Source: Gymnopus androsaceus JB14 (Eukaryota > Basidiomycota > Agaricomycetes > Agaricales > Omphalotaceae). Taken from it: a stretch of DNA of 64,000 nucleotides. The notes beneath the pieces were generated by a model. That model made no database searches and had not been told where the DNA came from. It saw only the letters and a list, made by a program, of their open reading frames with translations. The position numbers and the translations under genes are program-made. The stretch spans positions 1-64,000 of the forward strand of contig ML769603.1 in the NCBI GenBank assembly GCA_009733575.1, written 5' to 3'. Shown in pieces: positions 45,296 to 57,401 of this stretch. Position 1 is the stretch's first letter. Every line of letters starts with the position of its first letter.

Positions 45296-48090
45296 CCAGT
45301 GCCCAATTCTTGCCCTTCCTTCAAGTTTTGAATTGGTATCATCATGTACCCATACCTTTGCTCCCCACTCCTGAATTTGAGATAAATTTGGTTTCTCAAC
45401 AAACATGACCTCATAAGGTGTTTTATTACCTAATGCTCGTGTTACTGAATGGTTCTTTAACCATATTACATGTTTCAAAGCTTCTCCCCACAAATTCCTT
45501 GGCAATCCACTAGAATATAGCATTGCTCTAATCCTTTCCAAAAGTGTTCTGTTGAGTCTCTCAGCAACTCCATTATGTTCTGGGGTGTCATGAACAGTAA
45601 GGTCTCTCTTCATACCTTCTTCTGCCATATATTTATCAAATATACCACTTAAATATTCTCTTCCTCTATCTGAGCCTAATACCTTTACTCTAATGTCCTT
45701 TTGTTGCCACAACCAGGCACAAAACTGTTTAAAGGCTTCAAATGTTTCATCCTTTGTTCTGAGGAGGTAAGCAACAGACCATCTTGAATGATTATCTGTA
45801 AAAGAACAATAATACTGTTTATGACTTGGTGTTTGTACTGGAGCTGGACCCCATACATCTGAATGTATAAGATCTCCTATATTTTCTGCTTGATTCTGCT
45901 CCCACTGCTTTTTAACAGGTTTTCGTGTCTTCTTTGCATACTTACAACTATTACAAGTTTTAACAGTTTCTGACTCATCAAGTTCAATGCCTTCAATCAG
46001 ACCATCCTTGACCATTTTTTGACATGCTTCAGGTGCTATATGACCTAGTCAACAATGTAGCTTGTTGACTGTAATTTTTATGGTCTTTGCAGCCATTGCA
46101 TGAGCCTCTGATTCATGGCTTACCTGATATAACCCATTCTTACACTGAAGTTCACCCAAAACTTTATCTTTCTTGTCATATATCTTGCAGGTATCTCCTC
46201 GAAATAACACTGCACCTCCAGCTGCAGCTATACAGCTAATTGACACTAGGGTGACTCCAAGTTTTGGTGCATATAAAACATCTTTTATCAGTACTTTAGC
46301 TGATTTTCCCTTACCTGGAATTGTAACATGCATGTCTCCTCTTCTAATGGCCTCAAATGTTCCACTATCAGCAGATCTTATACCTTTGGGTGCAATAGGG
46401 ACAAAGTTAATAAACTTTTCCTTATATGGAGACATATGGCGTGATGCACCTGAGTCATAGAGCTCAGTGACTCCGCTCAAAAATTTCTCAGCATTTGCCA
46501 AAAATATACTGTCATATCCGGTAAGTGCTTTCCCAAAATCATCAACATTGATTTCTGTACATTCAATGTCCTCTGGTTGCTGTCTTTGTACAGCACTTTC
46601 ATCAGGAACATCAATTTCTGTTAAGATAGGTTACTCTGGTAAATACTTTCTTACCTCTTGATCTTCTTCATTATCTGAGTCATTCTCTACCTCTTGTAGG
46701 TCAGGGATCCCAGTTTCATCATTGTCACTAAACCAGACATTGTCATCATCAGGTTGATCAGCCCTCCGATCTATTGGATCTGCATCATTTCCTGAAATAC
46801 TCTGCAGGCTTGGCATCAAATTGCCATCCTCAGGTTCTATATCACTGTAATCCACAGTACTATGTGAGAAACATACTTTGGGTGAGTTTACTTCTAACTC
46901 TGAGCTTCCACATGAACCAGTTAATTCATTGTCCCCATTGGACCACAGGTATTCATCATTGAAATACATTCCATGTATACCTTGCAACTGTTCATTAACA
47001 TTTTCTAGGTCTTCCCTAGGCTCAACATATCCTGAAAGGTTTTCCTGGACCATTGTTTCCCATTCAGTGTCTGACATCTCAGTCACATGCCATGCAGAGA
47101 GATCATCATCTGCAAAATTTGCTTGTTCTTTACCTTTTCCCTTCTTCCAGTTCTTTGTCCACTGGCCTTCCTTCCCTCCTCCTTCCTTGAAGCAATCACG
47201 CTTCATATGACCAATCTTACCACAGTTATAACATTTAACTGATTTCTTGTTTGCAGCTTTCTTTCAAGTGCCTGCAACATTATAGGCAGCTTCTTTGGCT
47301 CCTGAACATGTATCATTTTGCATTCCCAGGTTGCATCTATCTGCCTCATCCTGGATACCTCTAATATAGGTGTCCACATCAATGGTCTGCTTAAGGAGAG
47401 ATGCTGTTGCTGTAATTGCAGCAAGGTAGGGATCATATGATCTTGGTAAAGCAGTCATAATTATTGCAATAAAATTGTTATTGCCAGGATCTGCTCCCAT
47501 TGCAATGAGATCTTCACAAATTGCAATCACATGGGTAATGTAGTCTCTTACATCACCATCATATGTGCACCGCTCATCTTGTAGCTTGCACCTTAAATCC
47601 ACCATCATTATTTTTGACTTCTTTTCAAATTCATCTACCAACTTTTTCCACATCTTTCCTACCAGAGTTTCACCTTTAATCTTCAAGAATAGTGAGTCTG
47701 GTAATGTACTTGCTATACTTTGCTTAATTACTGCTGATTCAGTTGTCCATATCTTCATTGTCTTTTCCCATGCTTCAATAGCAGCTTTTTCTGTTGATGT
47801 TACATTAGAAGCATCAGCAACAGATGGCTTTGAAGTGGGGACTGCCATTTCAGACAAATAATCCTGAAGTCCGGCAGCCTCAACTGCGAAGATAAATTGG
47901 TCACAATATATGACCCAATTAGAACCATCAGCATTGCACTTAGGCAAACGGAGGAAGTAATCCCCAAGCTTAGAGTTGCTTGTATTACCAGTAGACATTA
48001 TAGGTAAACTTAGATGTTAGACTTTAAGTTGTTGAGTTCAATACTTGTTGTGATGAGTAGTCTCAAAGATATCTATTTATATTCAGTCAA

Positions 48091-48103
48091 GGGGCCCATA
48101 ACC
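48091..48103 (-). other. Primer-binding site of copia 2
   Basis: On the minus strand GGTTATGGGCCCC follows the 5' LTR directly, identical to the site of copia 1 and complementary to the anticodon arm of initiator tRNA-Met. Confidence 0.75.
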
Positions 48104-48397
48104 TATTAGAAGGCTATGTCTTGCTGAATATTATTTGGTGGGGTAAAAACTATTGTTATTAGATAGTGAGCTTGAAGGAGCTCTTTATATACTGTACAAA
48201 TTGTATTTTCGCAGTCCACAGTACTGCGGGGACTGTGCATTACTTTTCAATGCTGCACTTTGGCTGCAGCTGTGGCTGTGCCACTACATTTATAGTAATA
48301 CTACCTACATGTATAGTTAACTCTCAACCAATAATAAATAATACCGGACTACTGGGCAAGTATGAGTTCTGGATAGCTCCAGCTTTCCATTCCAACA
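48104..48397 (-). repeat. 5' LTR of copia 2
   Basis: 294 bp, flanked outside by ACTCA and inside by the primer-binding site. It contains a ttatata stretch near 48185. Confidence 0.93.
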
Positions 48398-48402
48398 ACT
48401 CA

Positions 48403-49034
48403 AGCTGAACTCAGGTTGTGCTTAGAGCTCTCCTAGGCTGGTTCAGTTTATCTTAGGAACTTGAGCAGTTCCTGAGTGACCTGGGTCTCCCAGGTTTCCC
48501 AGACTCCTGAGGTCATTCTAGGTTTGCCTATAGGTCATCCTAGGTGGCCTTAGGCACAGACCATCATCAGCCAAAATATTCTGTGCCTGGGATGATCTTA
48601 TAGGCTAGTCTAAAAAGGCCTAGGCAGCCTGGCCAACCTAGGTGACCCAGGAATCTGCGATCATCCCAGTACACCTGAGGAGGCCTGGTTGCAGCCTGAG
48701 TACAACCTAAATACATCCTAAGGCAGTATTATAATAACTTGGGTGATCTGGGTGACCTAAGCTACCTAGGCTACCTGGGCTACCTGAAGCTGCCTGAGGT
48801 AGCCTGAGGTAACCTGAGGAAGCCCCAGGAAGCCTTAGGTTCATCTAGAAAAAAGACTCCCAAGCTAACTAGTTGATGTTATCTACATGTATTGCAAAAT
48901 TAAGCAGCCAAATAAGCACCAATCTGCATGGGCACCTGTGAACGGTGTACAATCAAAACTTGGTTGATGGGGACAATTCTATTACTTCAAGAAATAACAG
49001 TTAACTACATAAATTTGTTATGCTTGAACCTAAG
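48403..49034. repeat. CCTNAGG repeat (right part) and inverted flank copy
   Basis: Continues the repeat interrupted by copia 2: 48410-48840 is dense in cctgagg/cctagg motifs, and 48857-49028 is an inverted copy of 41335-41470 and 40850-40990. With copia 2 removed, the two flank copies face each other, giving a foldback structure. Confidence 0.6.
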
Positions 49035-49265
49035 TGTTGAATGTATGATGATATCTGTCATCATCTCAGTCATATGATGCTATCAGTCATTGCCAAGGTA
49101 GACTTACTCAACCTCTGTAGTATCTTAGTAAGTAGCTTTATGGATGACATCATAGGTCATGCACATAGAACATACTAGAAGGATACTACCATATATGTAA
49201 TGGATACAGTACTATTGTATATAAGGACTCCAGTAGTACTGCTAATGATAACAACTTCTCTAGTT
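49035..49265 (+). repeat. Copia 1-family LTR fragment
   Basis: Matches the 5' LTR of copia 1 (24534 onward) from TGTTGAATG to acttctctagt, then stops where a GGATAATTCT MITE begins. The 3' end of the LTR is not found on the other side, so the LTR is truncated. Confidence 0.85.
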
Positions 49266-49968
49266 GGATAATTCTACTGAACAACCCCCTTGGCTCAAGT
49301 CTTATTTAACAACCCACTTGAGGTCACATATGGTCACATTAAGGTCACAACATATAACTTTGCCTCAGAACTCAATTTTTTGTGAAGGTCAGAGATTTGC
49401 TCTTGGTGCAGTATTCCAATTATTGTAGCCTTTAGGGATCTGCACCATAACTGTAAATTACAGCATTACAGTGCATTTTTATAGGTAGCCATGACCATCC
49501 CATACAACAATCTAAGGTCCTTTCTGTAGTCACAACTTGCAGCTTACCATCTGTCATATTTACTCATACAGATATGGCAATTTATGGCTGATGATATTAA
49601 ATATCTTAGATTTAGATACCGATATGCAATGGGTAGCATTGGGGATATTTTAGCATTTGAGCTACTAAATCTGAGTTTAATTCAGCCTTAAGCATTGCCC
49701 AAAGTCTGGAGTCTTTATATTTCAGATACTGCCACCAGCCCTATTTGGGAATCTGAGCAGTTTGTGTTACAACTTAAGTAAGGTAAGGCATGAGGTGGTA
49801 GCTGACTTTTTTTTTTTTTCAAAAAAAAAATCACACAAAAGAATTGAAAAAAATCACACCCAAACATGTGTGACAAAAGTGTGATGGGGTTGCCAAACTA
49901 GCTTTTGCAAAAATTTCCTTTTTTGGGAGGGTTGTTGCCAGCAAGGGGGTTGTTCAGTAGAATTATCC
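49266..49968. mobile_element. GGATAATTCT MITE, copy C
   Basis: 703 bp with 27-bp perfect inverted ends and an interior almost identical to copy A (16606-17311). The 9-bp flanks differ. Confidence 0.9.
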
Positions 49969-51654
49969 CTTTTGCAATGGTGATGGAATGAGAGGATGGG
50001 CAGCTCTGAACCACATTGGCACTGCTCCAGATGTTCCATGCACATACCTCCTTTTTCATTAGAATCATTCCTGTCACCACCCAATGACTGACCAAATAGC
50101 AACCTTTATCTTTCAGCAAAAGATATTCTAGTGTTTGAGCTAGAACTGTTCAGTTCGGTTGACGAGATATTGGGGGGTGGTTGGTTTTGGAATATGGTGG
50201 CGGGACAACAGTTATCAAGTGGGGATGGAAAGACCTGTTCAGTATTGTTTTTGGGTATGGGTATTGATGATTGTGCTCATGGCTTACCGTTCAATTCCTT
50301 TGTTATAGTTATATATATACTTGCATACCATTTTCTAGGACTAAGCACCTTTAGATACCCTTGCTCATAGCACTATACTTTGGCGGACATTATCTTTATT
50401 TCACTTTTGTTCAGCATTGTAATCTAGAGACTGGGTTTTACCTCTGCAGGTACCTTGACTAGAACTAGTTCAAATGCTCTTATAAGTATTGAGGTGTGCG
50501 GAGTTTGTGTGGGTTTTTGAGAGGTGCATGGACCGGGTTGCTGGGTTTCTTTTTCAGCAATCCTCTAGATCACAAGTGTGTTGCTTTATATTACCTTGAA
50601 GTTATTTAGGCCAGTTACTTCCCCTTGAGTGTGTCCAAGTAGGACAGAATTCACTTAAGTAATTGATATTTTGTCAATGTTACTTGAGGCTGCTTGCGCC
50701 CTCCTAAGGGCTACTGAAGCCTGCTCAAGTGTATTGCCTGTCCATGATGACACCTGGGTCAGCCTGAGGCAACCCAGGTAACTAGAGTGACTTGAGTGTG
50801 GACTTAGGTCATCTTGGTACTTGAGTTGACCTCAAGTTGACTTGAGCCCAGAGTTCCTGATGTAGTTCTCTTAGTTCAGGCATTCAGCAAAACTACAGCA
50901 CATTTGATTTGTGCTAGTTGTTGAAACCAACTCAAACTCTAATCACCCTAATCAGACAAACTGATAGGTATAATTAAGCAAAGAGGTTGTCAAAGGTTCC
51001 CTCAATACACTTGATTTGATGAAGGTACATGTACAGCAACAGGTTACGTGGACTGTATACTTATTGAAACTCAACACAGGTTGCTCCAAACTCATCATTC
51101 ATTACCTGGCTGCAACCTGCTTTAAAGTTAAATTTTCACTGAATTCCTTGTGCTTAAGGTTTGTAAGGACATGGAATGAACAAACACTGTCATACACTAC
51201 ATTAGATGTGTTACATAGCTTCAAGCTTGCAAGATATAAACTAACTTGTTATTAACTTGAGCCATCAAAATTTTCAAACCGCTAACTTGTGCCAACTTGG
51301 CCAAAGTTTGCTGTTACAAATAAATTTCAAACAATGATCAATTTATCATTGCCACTGCATATATGCAGTTGAACACCCCAGAATGACTTTATAAAGTCTT
51401 CTATAGATGTTCTTCACTGTTTCCATGCAAGAGGTGTGCAAAAAAAATTAATTATACATTATCTTGTATTTTTCTGGTAAGGTTGACAGACCCCTCCCTC
51501 CCCTCCTGTACCTGTCTTATATAGAAGGAAGTTCCCACGGTTACATAAGCAATTTGCGATGAGTTACCCTGCATTTACCCCAAACATGCTATTTACTTTC
51601 CTAAATTGTACCATTTCAACCAGTTGTTCAGTCCCAATGAGTATCATGGGCTTA
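49969..51654. other. Non-coding region, no gene seen
   Basis: AT-rich and poor in CpG. 50690-50860 has scattered cttgag/cctgagg motifs like the CCTNAGG repeats. Short open frames (50131-50370, 51016-51255) show no motif. Confidence 0.4.
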
Positions 51655-52311
51655 CATCAGCAAAACCTGTGAGATGGTCATAGGAGCCATAGCAAGCCAT
51701 AGCGGGTCATAGCAGCCATAGTCCCGCACAGAACTATGAACTGCTGTGAATTCCTATGGCTTGCTATGAGTTTCTACGGGATCACAAAGCTGTCAATGCA
51801 GCTGTCAACCCATTTCGGCATCAGTGTCGCCGCTTGACAGCTGTCGTTTTCTCCCGCCAACACTACATAATGCATCGTCGTAACTTAGACTTTGACAAGC
51901 TCTGTTTCCCCCCCAAGTCAATCCTGAGCCACTTTGGTTTGGACTATGGTACGTAGTTGCATTTAAGCAATGTCTCTGACAGCGTGAGGGTCACCACCTA
52001 TGATATATACTAGTATTATGACAGATATGTAGTTGTATTAGTAGTTCTACTAGTTTCGCTATTCCTACTATGATTAGTACAATAATATGATTTTATGATT
52101 ATTTTTGTCCATTTTTGGTCTTGCAAAGTGCAACGAAGCAATTCAAAAGATTAATATATTTGTATTGAATAGAGCCATTCCACGATCAAATGCCTCGAAA
52201 CCGGTGCATTCCATAGCAACCCATAGCAGTCCATAGCAATCCATAGTTCTGCACAGATGGGTACCTTGCTATGGGTGCTGCACAGAACTGTACACCCAGG
52301 TTTTGCTGATG
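51655..52311. mobile_element. CATCAG-family MITE with catagca repeats
   Basis: 657 bp with inverted ends CATCAGCAAAACCTG, flanked by TA at 51653-51654 and 52312-52313. Subterminal regions on both sides are filled with ccatagcaa/catagcagccatag repeats (and complements ttgctatgg). The middle is AT-rich and contains tactag motifs. It shares ends and repeats with 61351-61608. Confidence 0.92.
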
Positions 52312-53530
52312 TAACTTGGTTGAGAACTAGTTAAAGACTGAAAAAATTGTATCATTCACCAGTTCAGGCACCATTGGGCACTGCTGAATTTCCATGTTTG
52401 GGTTAAAGCTTCATTTTTGGAGCATTACAGAGGAATTTTCCAGTTCAGGGCCACCATGGTATGCATTACAAATTGAGATTTTCAGGAGTTCAGAGGGACT
52501 GCATTATGCAATTGGTTGAAGTAGTACAGCACTCTTGTTTCATCCCTCACTTTCTCTGCCACCAGATCTGTAGAATACTGAATTAAATATTTCACTTCAT
52601 CTAAACAATCTCTGTTTTGTAAAATTGGGATCTTGAGCAACCCCTTGAATTGTAGGTGATAAATAATCCAAGCATTCTAGATAGTGACTAATGGGAGAGT
52701 CAGCAGATTATGTACTTTTCCACCTTTCAAACACTAAACATGCACAATATATATATAAAATCAATGATTCCAAGTTATATTAATGCAATAAATTAAGTTT
52801 AGAAATTTAGTTTTAAGCTCTCTTGACCCCTCCCAAGCCTCCCCCTCCCCTCCCTACCCTATACCATTTCAGCAGTCCTGAAAACAATCAGTAATCTATA
52901 TTTTCGGCCCGGCTGAAGCTGATTGCTTCAGATTCTGTCCGAAAAATGACATTTCAGAATTTTGCGGAAGGTTCTAACTTCAATTGGTCTGAATGTATTT
53001 CCTTCTGTAGTTCTATGAAATATTTATTTTCCATAATCCTCCGAAAAAGTACGTTTCAAATAGTGACTAAAATAATTTATTTCTCACAACGCTTCAGTCA
53101 GACTGAAGCATAATTATTGGCGGTGTGACGTTGTATAACACGGCGATCTCATTCACATCAAAATCCCACCCTTTTCGGCATTTCCATGGCAACGAGCACA
53201 CAAGGTTCCAATTACATCTATGGTGCTAAAAACATCAATTCGATGTCCTAAAACAATATTCAGTTTTCCTAAATTAAATGCACATTTTTGGTGGCTTTCT
53301 ACATGTAGAAAAAGTTTGTATAAGTAGGTGATCTTGTATAATAGACCAATCTTTAACTGTAAATGCTTTTATAATGGTTAGGTTAGAGAAGTTAAAACGT
53401 TTAAAACAACTTTCCATTCACAAGTTAGCAGAGTTTGAAATCCAAGTTAGTTTGGTAGGGCCCATAGTATTGTACAATAGCACTTTAATGATGGCTAGTC
53501 AACTACAATAGAACCCGATCCGTCTGTTGA
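52312..53530. other. Non-coding region with repeat remnants
   Basis: 52905-53131 contains ggctgaagc/gcttcag inverted motifs and ends cataattattggcggtgtga, the same terminus as at 24168 and 9790. Otherwise AT-rich; no gene seen. Confidence 0.45.
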
Positions 53531-54211
53531 TGTACAGCATTGGATGAGTGATCATCCGGCTGTAAGCCGGAGCCTGCCCTAAATTATCGTCATAATGCTC
53601 AATTCCTCCATCTAATCAGCTCAGTGAACCTCCGTATTAGGCAAAATCAACCCGGGGGCCCGCGTGTATTGGGAGACGCTCCGAAGTGGGTCGTCGTACA
53701 TATTTACATAAGTACCGTGTATAGCATACTTTAGAATAAAACAGAAACAAAACAGCCTGAGGGAGAAGGTGGGAGGGTAATGCGAATAATGAAAAACACT
53801 ATTGAGACGGAGAGGACTATAAGCGAACAAGGAAAACAAGTGAATTTCCGCACGTACCTGGTGAGACGGAGAAGACTCTGGGACCTCCGTCTCACCATCG
53901 CCGAGTATATATAAATGACTCCTGTAAACAGGGGTTAGCACGCCGCACGGCTCAGCGCTCTGAGACTCACCTTTTTGCGACGGAACCACTTTCGACCTCG
54001 CTAGGTGGGTCCCGTACAGGTATGTTCGCATCGCATTGGTTTATCCCTTACTGATTAGACTTCAGTAATCCTTCTGGATTAAATCCGATTAATGTTTCAA
54101 CGCTTCAACTTTGATGCTCAAAGGTATCAACGCTTCTGAACTTGAGGGGGTTGAGTATACTCAGACGTTGAAATAACACTAGGCCAGTACATCCAGTTTC
54201 ACTTAGATCTC
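53531..54211. other. Region without a supported gene
   Basis: It includes the hairpin at 53560-53575. A 136-codon minus-strand frame (53621-54031) has no signal peptide or known motif. gagacggag occurs twice (53810, 53862). Confidence 0.35.
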
Positions 54212-55095
54212 TTGCATTGAGGTACAATATTATAAGTAGTACACGGATAATTCTGTTCTTTTCTCCCTTTTTCGAACTTGAAAAACTCGCGAAGAAAAAC
54301 CAAAACTTCACAGACATAGGCCATGAGCCAAGAGGTATGAAAACTATGGCGAACAAATTTAAGACACCAACGCGCTCTCAATGTTGAATCTGTATTCAAT
54401 CGACATTATCAGCTCGCCACTTCATCCAATTGAAATCAAACATTTACCCAGCAGGTGCAGTCGCACATCCAGAGCCAGCACCAAGCGTCTCGAACGCGCC
54501 ATTGGTACAGTCATCGTGGCCGCCGCCGGATTCATAGAACGCGATTGAGTGGGGGACACCAGAATAACTCCATGACCTTGCCGACCCGCCATTGGTGAAG
54601 GCGAGACATCCAGTTCCGATCGAGCCAGTGGATACAATCGAGCCAGTGCATCCCGCCCCCGCAAAGGCGGTGACTGAGGCAGACAGCGCTGGAGCGGCAG
54701 CAAGGACTGCGGTGATAAAGACGACTCGGATGTTGAATTGCATTGTTTTTAGCTGCAAAAAAAAAAAAGTGGAGTGAGCTGAGGATTATATGGCAGGAAG
54801 ATGAAGGTGAAGAGATGATGCTAACCTGAGCAAAAGTAGGAAGAGGAGCTGAGTGAATACCATCCAGAAGAGCAGGTATTTATGCGTTTTCTTAGTCCAT
54901 CGAACGAGGCCTAGTAGGAGCGCATTATCTTCGAGCGAATATGTTAATACATATTAGCCGTCGTAAACGGGATACTCGGCATCCGAAAAAGTAACCAGAT
55001 GCCGAGTATAACTTGCAAGGCGTACATTCGATACTTTCATTCTGTGCTCCCACAAAGGTGTAAGTATTTGACGGAGAATCGTTACTTGCGGGAAT
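54212..55095. repeat. Duplicated segment carrying secreted-protein gene copy 1
   Basis: Near-identical to the palindrome arms at 57465-58330 and (inverted) 60415-61270. It covers the whole gene plus about 150 bp downstream and 350 bp upstream. It has a ~20-bp insertion relative to the arms near 54975 (gatactcggcatccgaaaaa region). Confidence 0.9.
54359..54743 (-). CDS. Small secreted protein copy 1, 108 aa
   Basis: Exons 54448-54743 and 54359-54389, with a 58-bp intron (GTAAAT...ACAG). Splicing adds FNIESALVS after ...CATAPAG. ATG 54743 gives a signal peptide (MQFNIRVVFITAVLAAAPALSA). The mature part has four cysteines and is rich in Gly, Ser and Ala, with a GCTGSIVSTGSIGTGC repeat. I know no named family; the pattern could fit a small beta-sandwich secreted protein, which is only a guess. 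Almost identical copies are at 57621 and 60738. A cataaatac TATA-like box (minus strand) lies near 54880. Confidence 0.85.
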
Positions 55096-55496
55096 TCAAT
55101 CGCCATTGCCGTCTAATTCGGATGAATATTACAGTGTCCCATCTTGTGCAAAGTGTCACCCTCGCTGAATCAAGGAGTCTCCTGCGGTCTTCTCCAATCC
55201 CCACTTGGTAGCAGCTGCTTACTCAGTCTCGCTCAATGAATGAATCCCCGGTCTCCCTCCAATCTCCAGCTATTACTCAATTCAAATCAGTGCTCGGACC
55301 CTTTGATTCCTGTAATCCTTGAATGAGAAGTCTTTGGAACGTCGCCGCATTTTTTGCACTGCAAATCCGGTATCAAATCGATTCACTGAATTTATTAGGT
55401 GGCTTTGGAAGTGAATGCTTATTGAACATTGATGAATTCCTAGTTCATTTGAGGTCCTATGCCAAGATTTAGAAAGTGCGGTCACGGGAGGTATAG
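55096..55496. other. Non-coding region, no gene seen
   Basis: Not obviously repeated in the window. The short frame 55282-55485 (minus) is unsupported. Confidence 0.35.
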
Positions 55497-55640
55497 GTAT
55501 GGAAGCTAGGAAGATAGATAGATTACACGATACGATCCCAGGATGTTGAACTTCGAGGGCCGAAGCAATATTGGGATATCGTGAGCTTCAACAGTTGAGA
55601 GACAGGAGTATTCGACATTCAAATATACAGCCATAGTATA
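55497..55640. repeat. Dispersed repeat R1, inverted copy
   Basis: The complement matches 4090-4250 (atggctgtatatttgaatg, actcctgtctct, tgtaatctatctatct). Confidence 0.75.
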
Positions 55641-56060
55641 GGTAATCACAATCCCAACATCTTGAGCGATTTTAATAAAGAGTCACGCTTGGTGGACCCG
55701 ACTGCACCCTGAAAGATGCACCTGTCAGCAACTCAGAAAATTTCACGAAACTCTTGGTAGATCTTGGCATGGATCTTTGCCTGCCTTCGCGTACTTCCAC
55801 ATTCTTCACCGCACCACCTCCACCATTGACCTTGTCTTTACATCGGGCACATCTCTTGCCCTCTCATCACCGAATGCACTACGAGCGACGGTCACACGTC
55901 CCTACACAAACTAGTGGAGACCACTATCGATCTCTCCGTTGTACGGAACTTCGATCCGGCTAGCCGCCCGATTTTCAGGTTAACAGAAAACATTCAAAGA
56001 GAAGATTCGAGGAGAAATTAGAGCCGCAAAACTAGTTCCAATATGTTTGAGCGTTTCGAC
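55641..56060. other. Non-coding region, no gene seen
   Basis: CpG-containing sequence without a convincing frame; 55754-55963 is open for 69 codons only. Confidence 0.35.
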
Positions 56061-56412
56061 CAAAAGTTCACGGGGTGACACTGGGTGACCTGCCCTGTTT
56101 CACAGATTGCAGTGACTGCGACGAATTTGTGAACTGTTTCGCATGATACATTCCGATGCAGCCTGTGCAGGTATTCAAACCCATTAAGTGCCTCATTTTG
56201 GAGCTGGGTTTGGCTTGTTTACAGTGAGTTTGAGGATTTTGGACAAATTTTGAGGTATTTTTGCTTATCTTTTGACCCATTCTGAAGACTTTTTTTTTTG
56301 TTGCAGTTATCACACTGTTCACAGCTTGAGATGACCAGTGGCGACCACCAGTGAACTGTTCATTTTGGATAAATGTGACGCGTGACTGAACTTTCGGTCG
56401 AAACGGTACAGT
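56061..56412. mobile_element. MITE related to the 361-626 element
   Basis: The right end (complement TACTGTACCGTTTCGACCGA then aagttcag) and left end (gtttcgaccaaaagttcac) are inverted. The terminus TACTGTACC matches that of the 361-626 MITE. Ends in TA at 56411-56412. The left boundary is uncertain (tgtttgagc replaces ctgtacc). Confidence 0.6.
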
Positions 56413-57401
56413 AGTCAAATGTTTCAATACCCTTGTCTTGCCTTGTCTCGCACTGTTGAAGCACGTTCAATTCGATAGCCTAATATTCAACATACTAGCT
56501 TCTATATCTTCCGTTACTGACTTGGCAGTGACCTCCTGCCATTTGCCTGCAGTGCCTTATGACTTTAAACGAGTCAGAAGTTCACGCGCAGAACTTAAAA
56601 AGCTTGAGCATTATACATAGATATAGATTTGATCCCAGATGAAGATAATACTTTACTGAAAATCTTCATAAACTGCCTGTAAGGGCGGCCCGGGAAAGAG
56701 AGATCATGCCGTATCACGGCAAGAGATCATATTTACAGCTTTGACGCCCTTATAAAGGAATTCGAATTGAAACCCATTTCAGCCTCAACCCTGTGTATTT
56801 AAAAATTTTAACTGATGGCTAGCGCATGGACCTATTTTCATGATCCACACTTAGCATATACTTAGTGTCACTCCCATCTTATGCAAAGTGCTAATCTCGC
56901 TGAATCGTCCTCCATCCACCACATGGTACTCTGACCTCAATGAATGTGCCTCTCCCAATCTCCAGTTCAAAATCGTGGTGGCGACGCGGACTACTAAAGT
57001 TCCCACTCACCGGCATTGACCGGAGTGACCCACAATCACAAGATCCCAAAGGAATGTCAGAGGGGTTGTCAGAAGGCAATGACGTTGTTCAGCGTGTAAT
57101 TTATCTACATATCTATCTTACAAGCTTCAATACATCTTGTGACTGCACTTCTAACTCTTGGCATTCGACCTCAGACTTGAATGTTGCTTGAATGAGTCAG
57201 GAATTCATTATGTCAAGCACTGTGACAGCACTTCATTTACATTGGTACCGGATGCAGAGAAATTGAAAGAATATGGCAAGGTTTCAATTTTTTCTCATTC
57301 AAGGCCCGCAGGAATCAAAAGGAGCCTCGGGGCATCGAGTATCTTTATTCTATACACTACTGTAGTGATTCTTGAATGTTATGGTTGTTTGCAGTACATT
57401 A
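56413..57401. repeat. Dispersed repeats R1-R3
   Basis: 56430-56500 resembles R1; 56615-56755 is an inverted copy of 4598-4720; 57085-57260 is a direct copy of 4200-4400. Open frames of 62-93 codons here have no motif. Confidence 0.6.

Larger units (their letters stand above)
42105..47998 (-). pseudogene. Copia 2 gag-pol polyprotein, multiple lesions
   Basis: ATG 47998. Gag (47998-47270; DGSNWVIYCDQFIFAVEAAGL) is followed by the zinc knuckle CYNCGKIGHMKRDC (CX2CX4HX4C, about 47190-47230), a long acidic spacer, the protease active site (LYDSGASRHMS, about 46455), the integrase zinc-binding part (LGHI...CNSCKYAK), the integrase D,D,E core (HSDVWGP, GSDRGREYLS, EHNGVAERLNRT), the IYWPENRK segment after the insertion, reverse transcriptase (43650-42850, catalytic IYVDDIV), and RNase H (IYSDANG, TTEAEYVALSHA, DNQSAIALA, KHIDIRYHF). 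The frame is the same from gag to RT, so a single long ORF is likely ancestral. Breaks: TGA 47264, TAA 46631, TGA 46049, insertion 44245-45295, TAA 44003, a 1-2-nt shift near 43240, TAG 42192. The natural end is TGA at 42105-42107. Confidence 0.93.
41802..48397 (-). mobile_element. Ty1/copia retrotransposon 2 (defective)
   Basis: LTRs 41802-42097 and 48104-48397 (about 95% alike by eye), reading TGTTGGAATG...CTTCTAATA on the minus strand, with 5-bp duplications ACTCA at 41797-41801 and 48398-48402. A primer-binding site and a polypurine tract are in place. The gene order gag-protease-integrase-RT-RNase H is complete but carries several stops, a frameshift, and a 1,051-bp solo LTR insertion. 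Confidence 0.96.

Noticed and set aside
49266..49968. 9-bp target duplication for copies A, B and C of the GGATAATTCT MITE
   Set aside because: Their flanks do not match; only the two elements at 36597 and 38248 have perfect 9-bp repeats, so I did not claim it for A-C.
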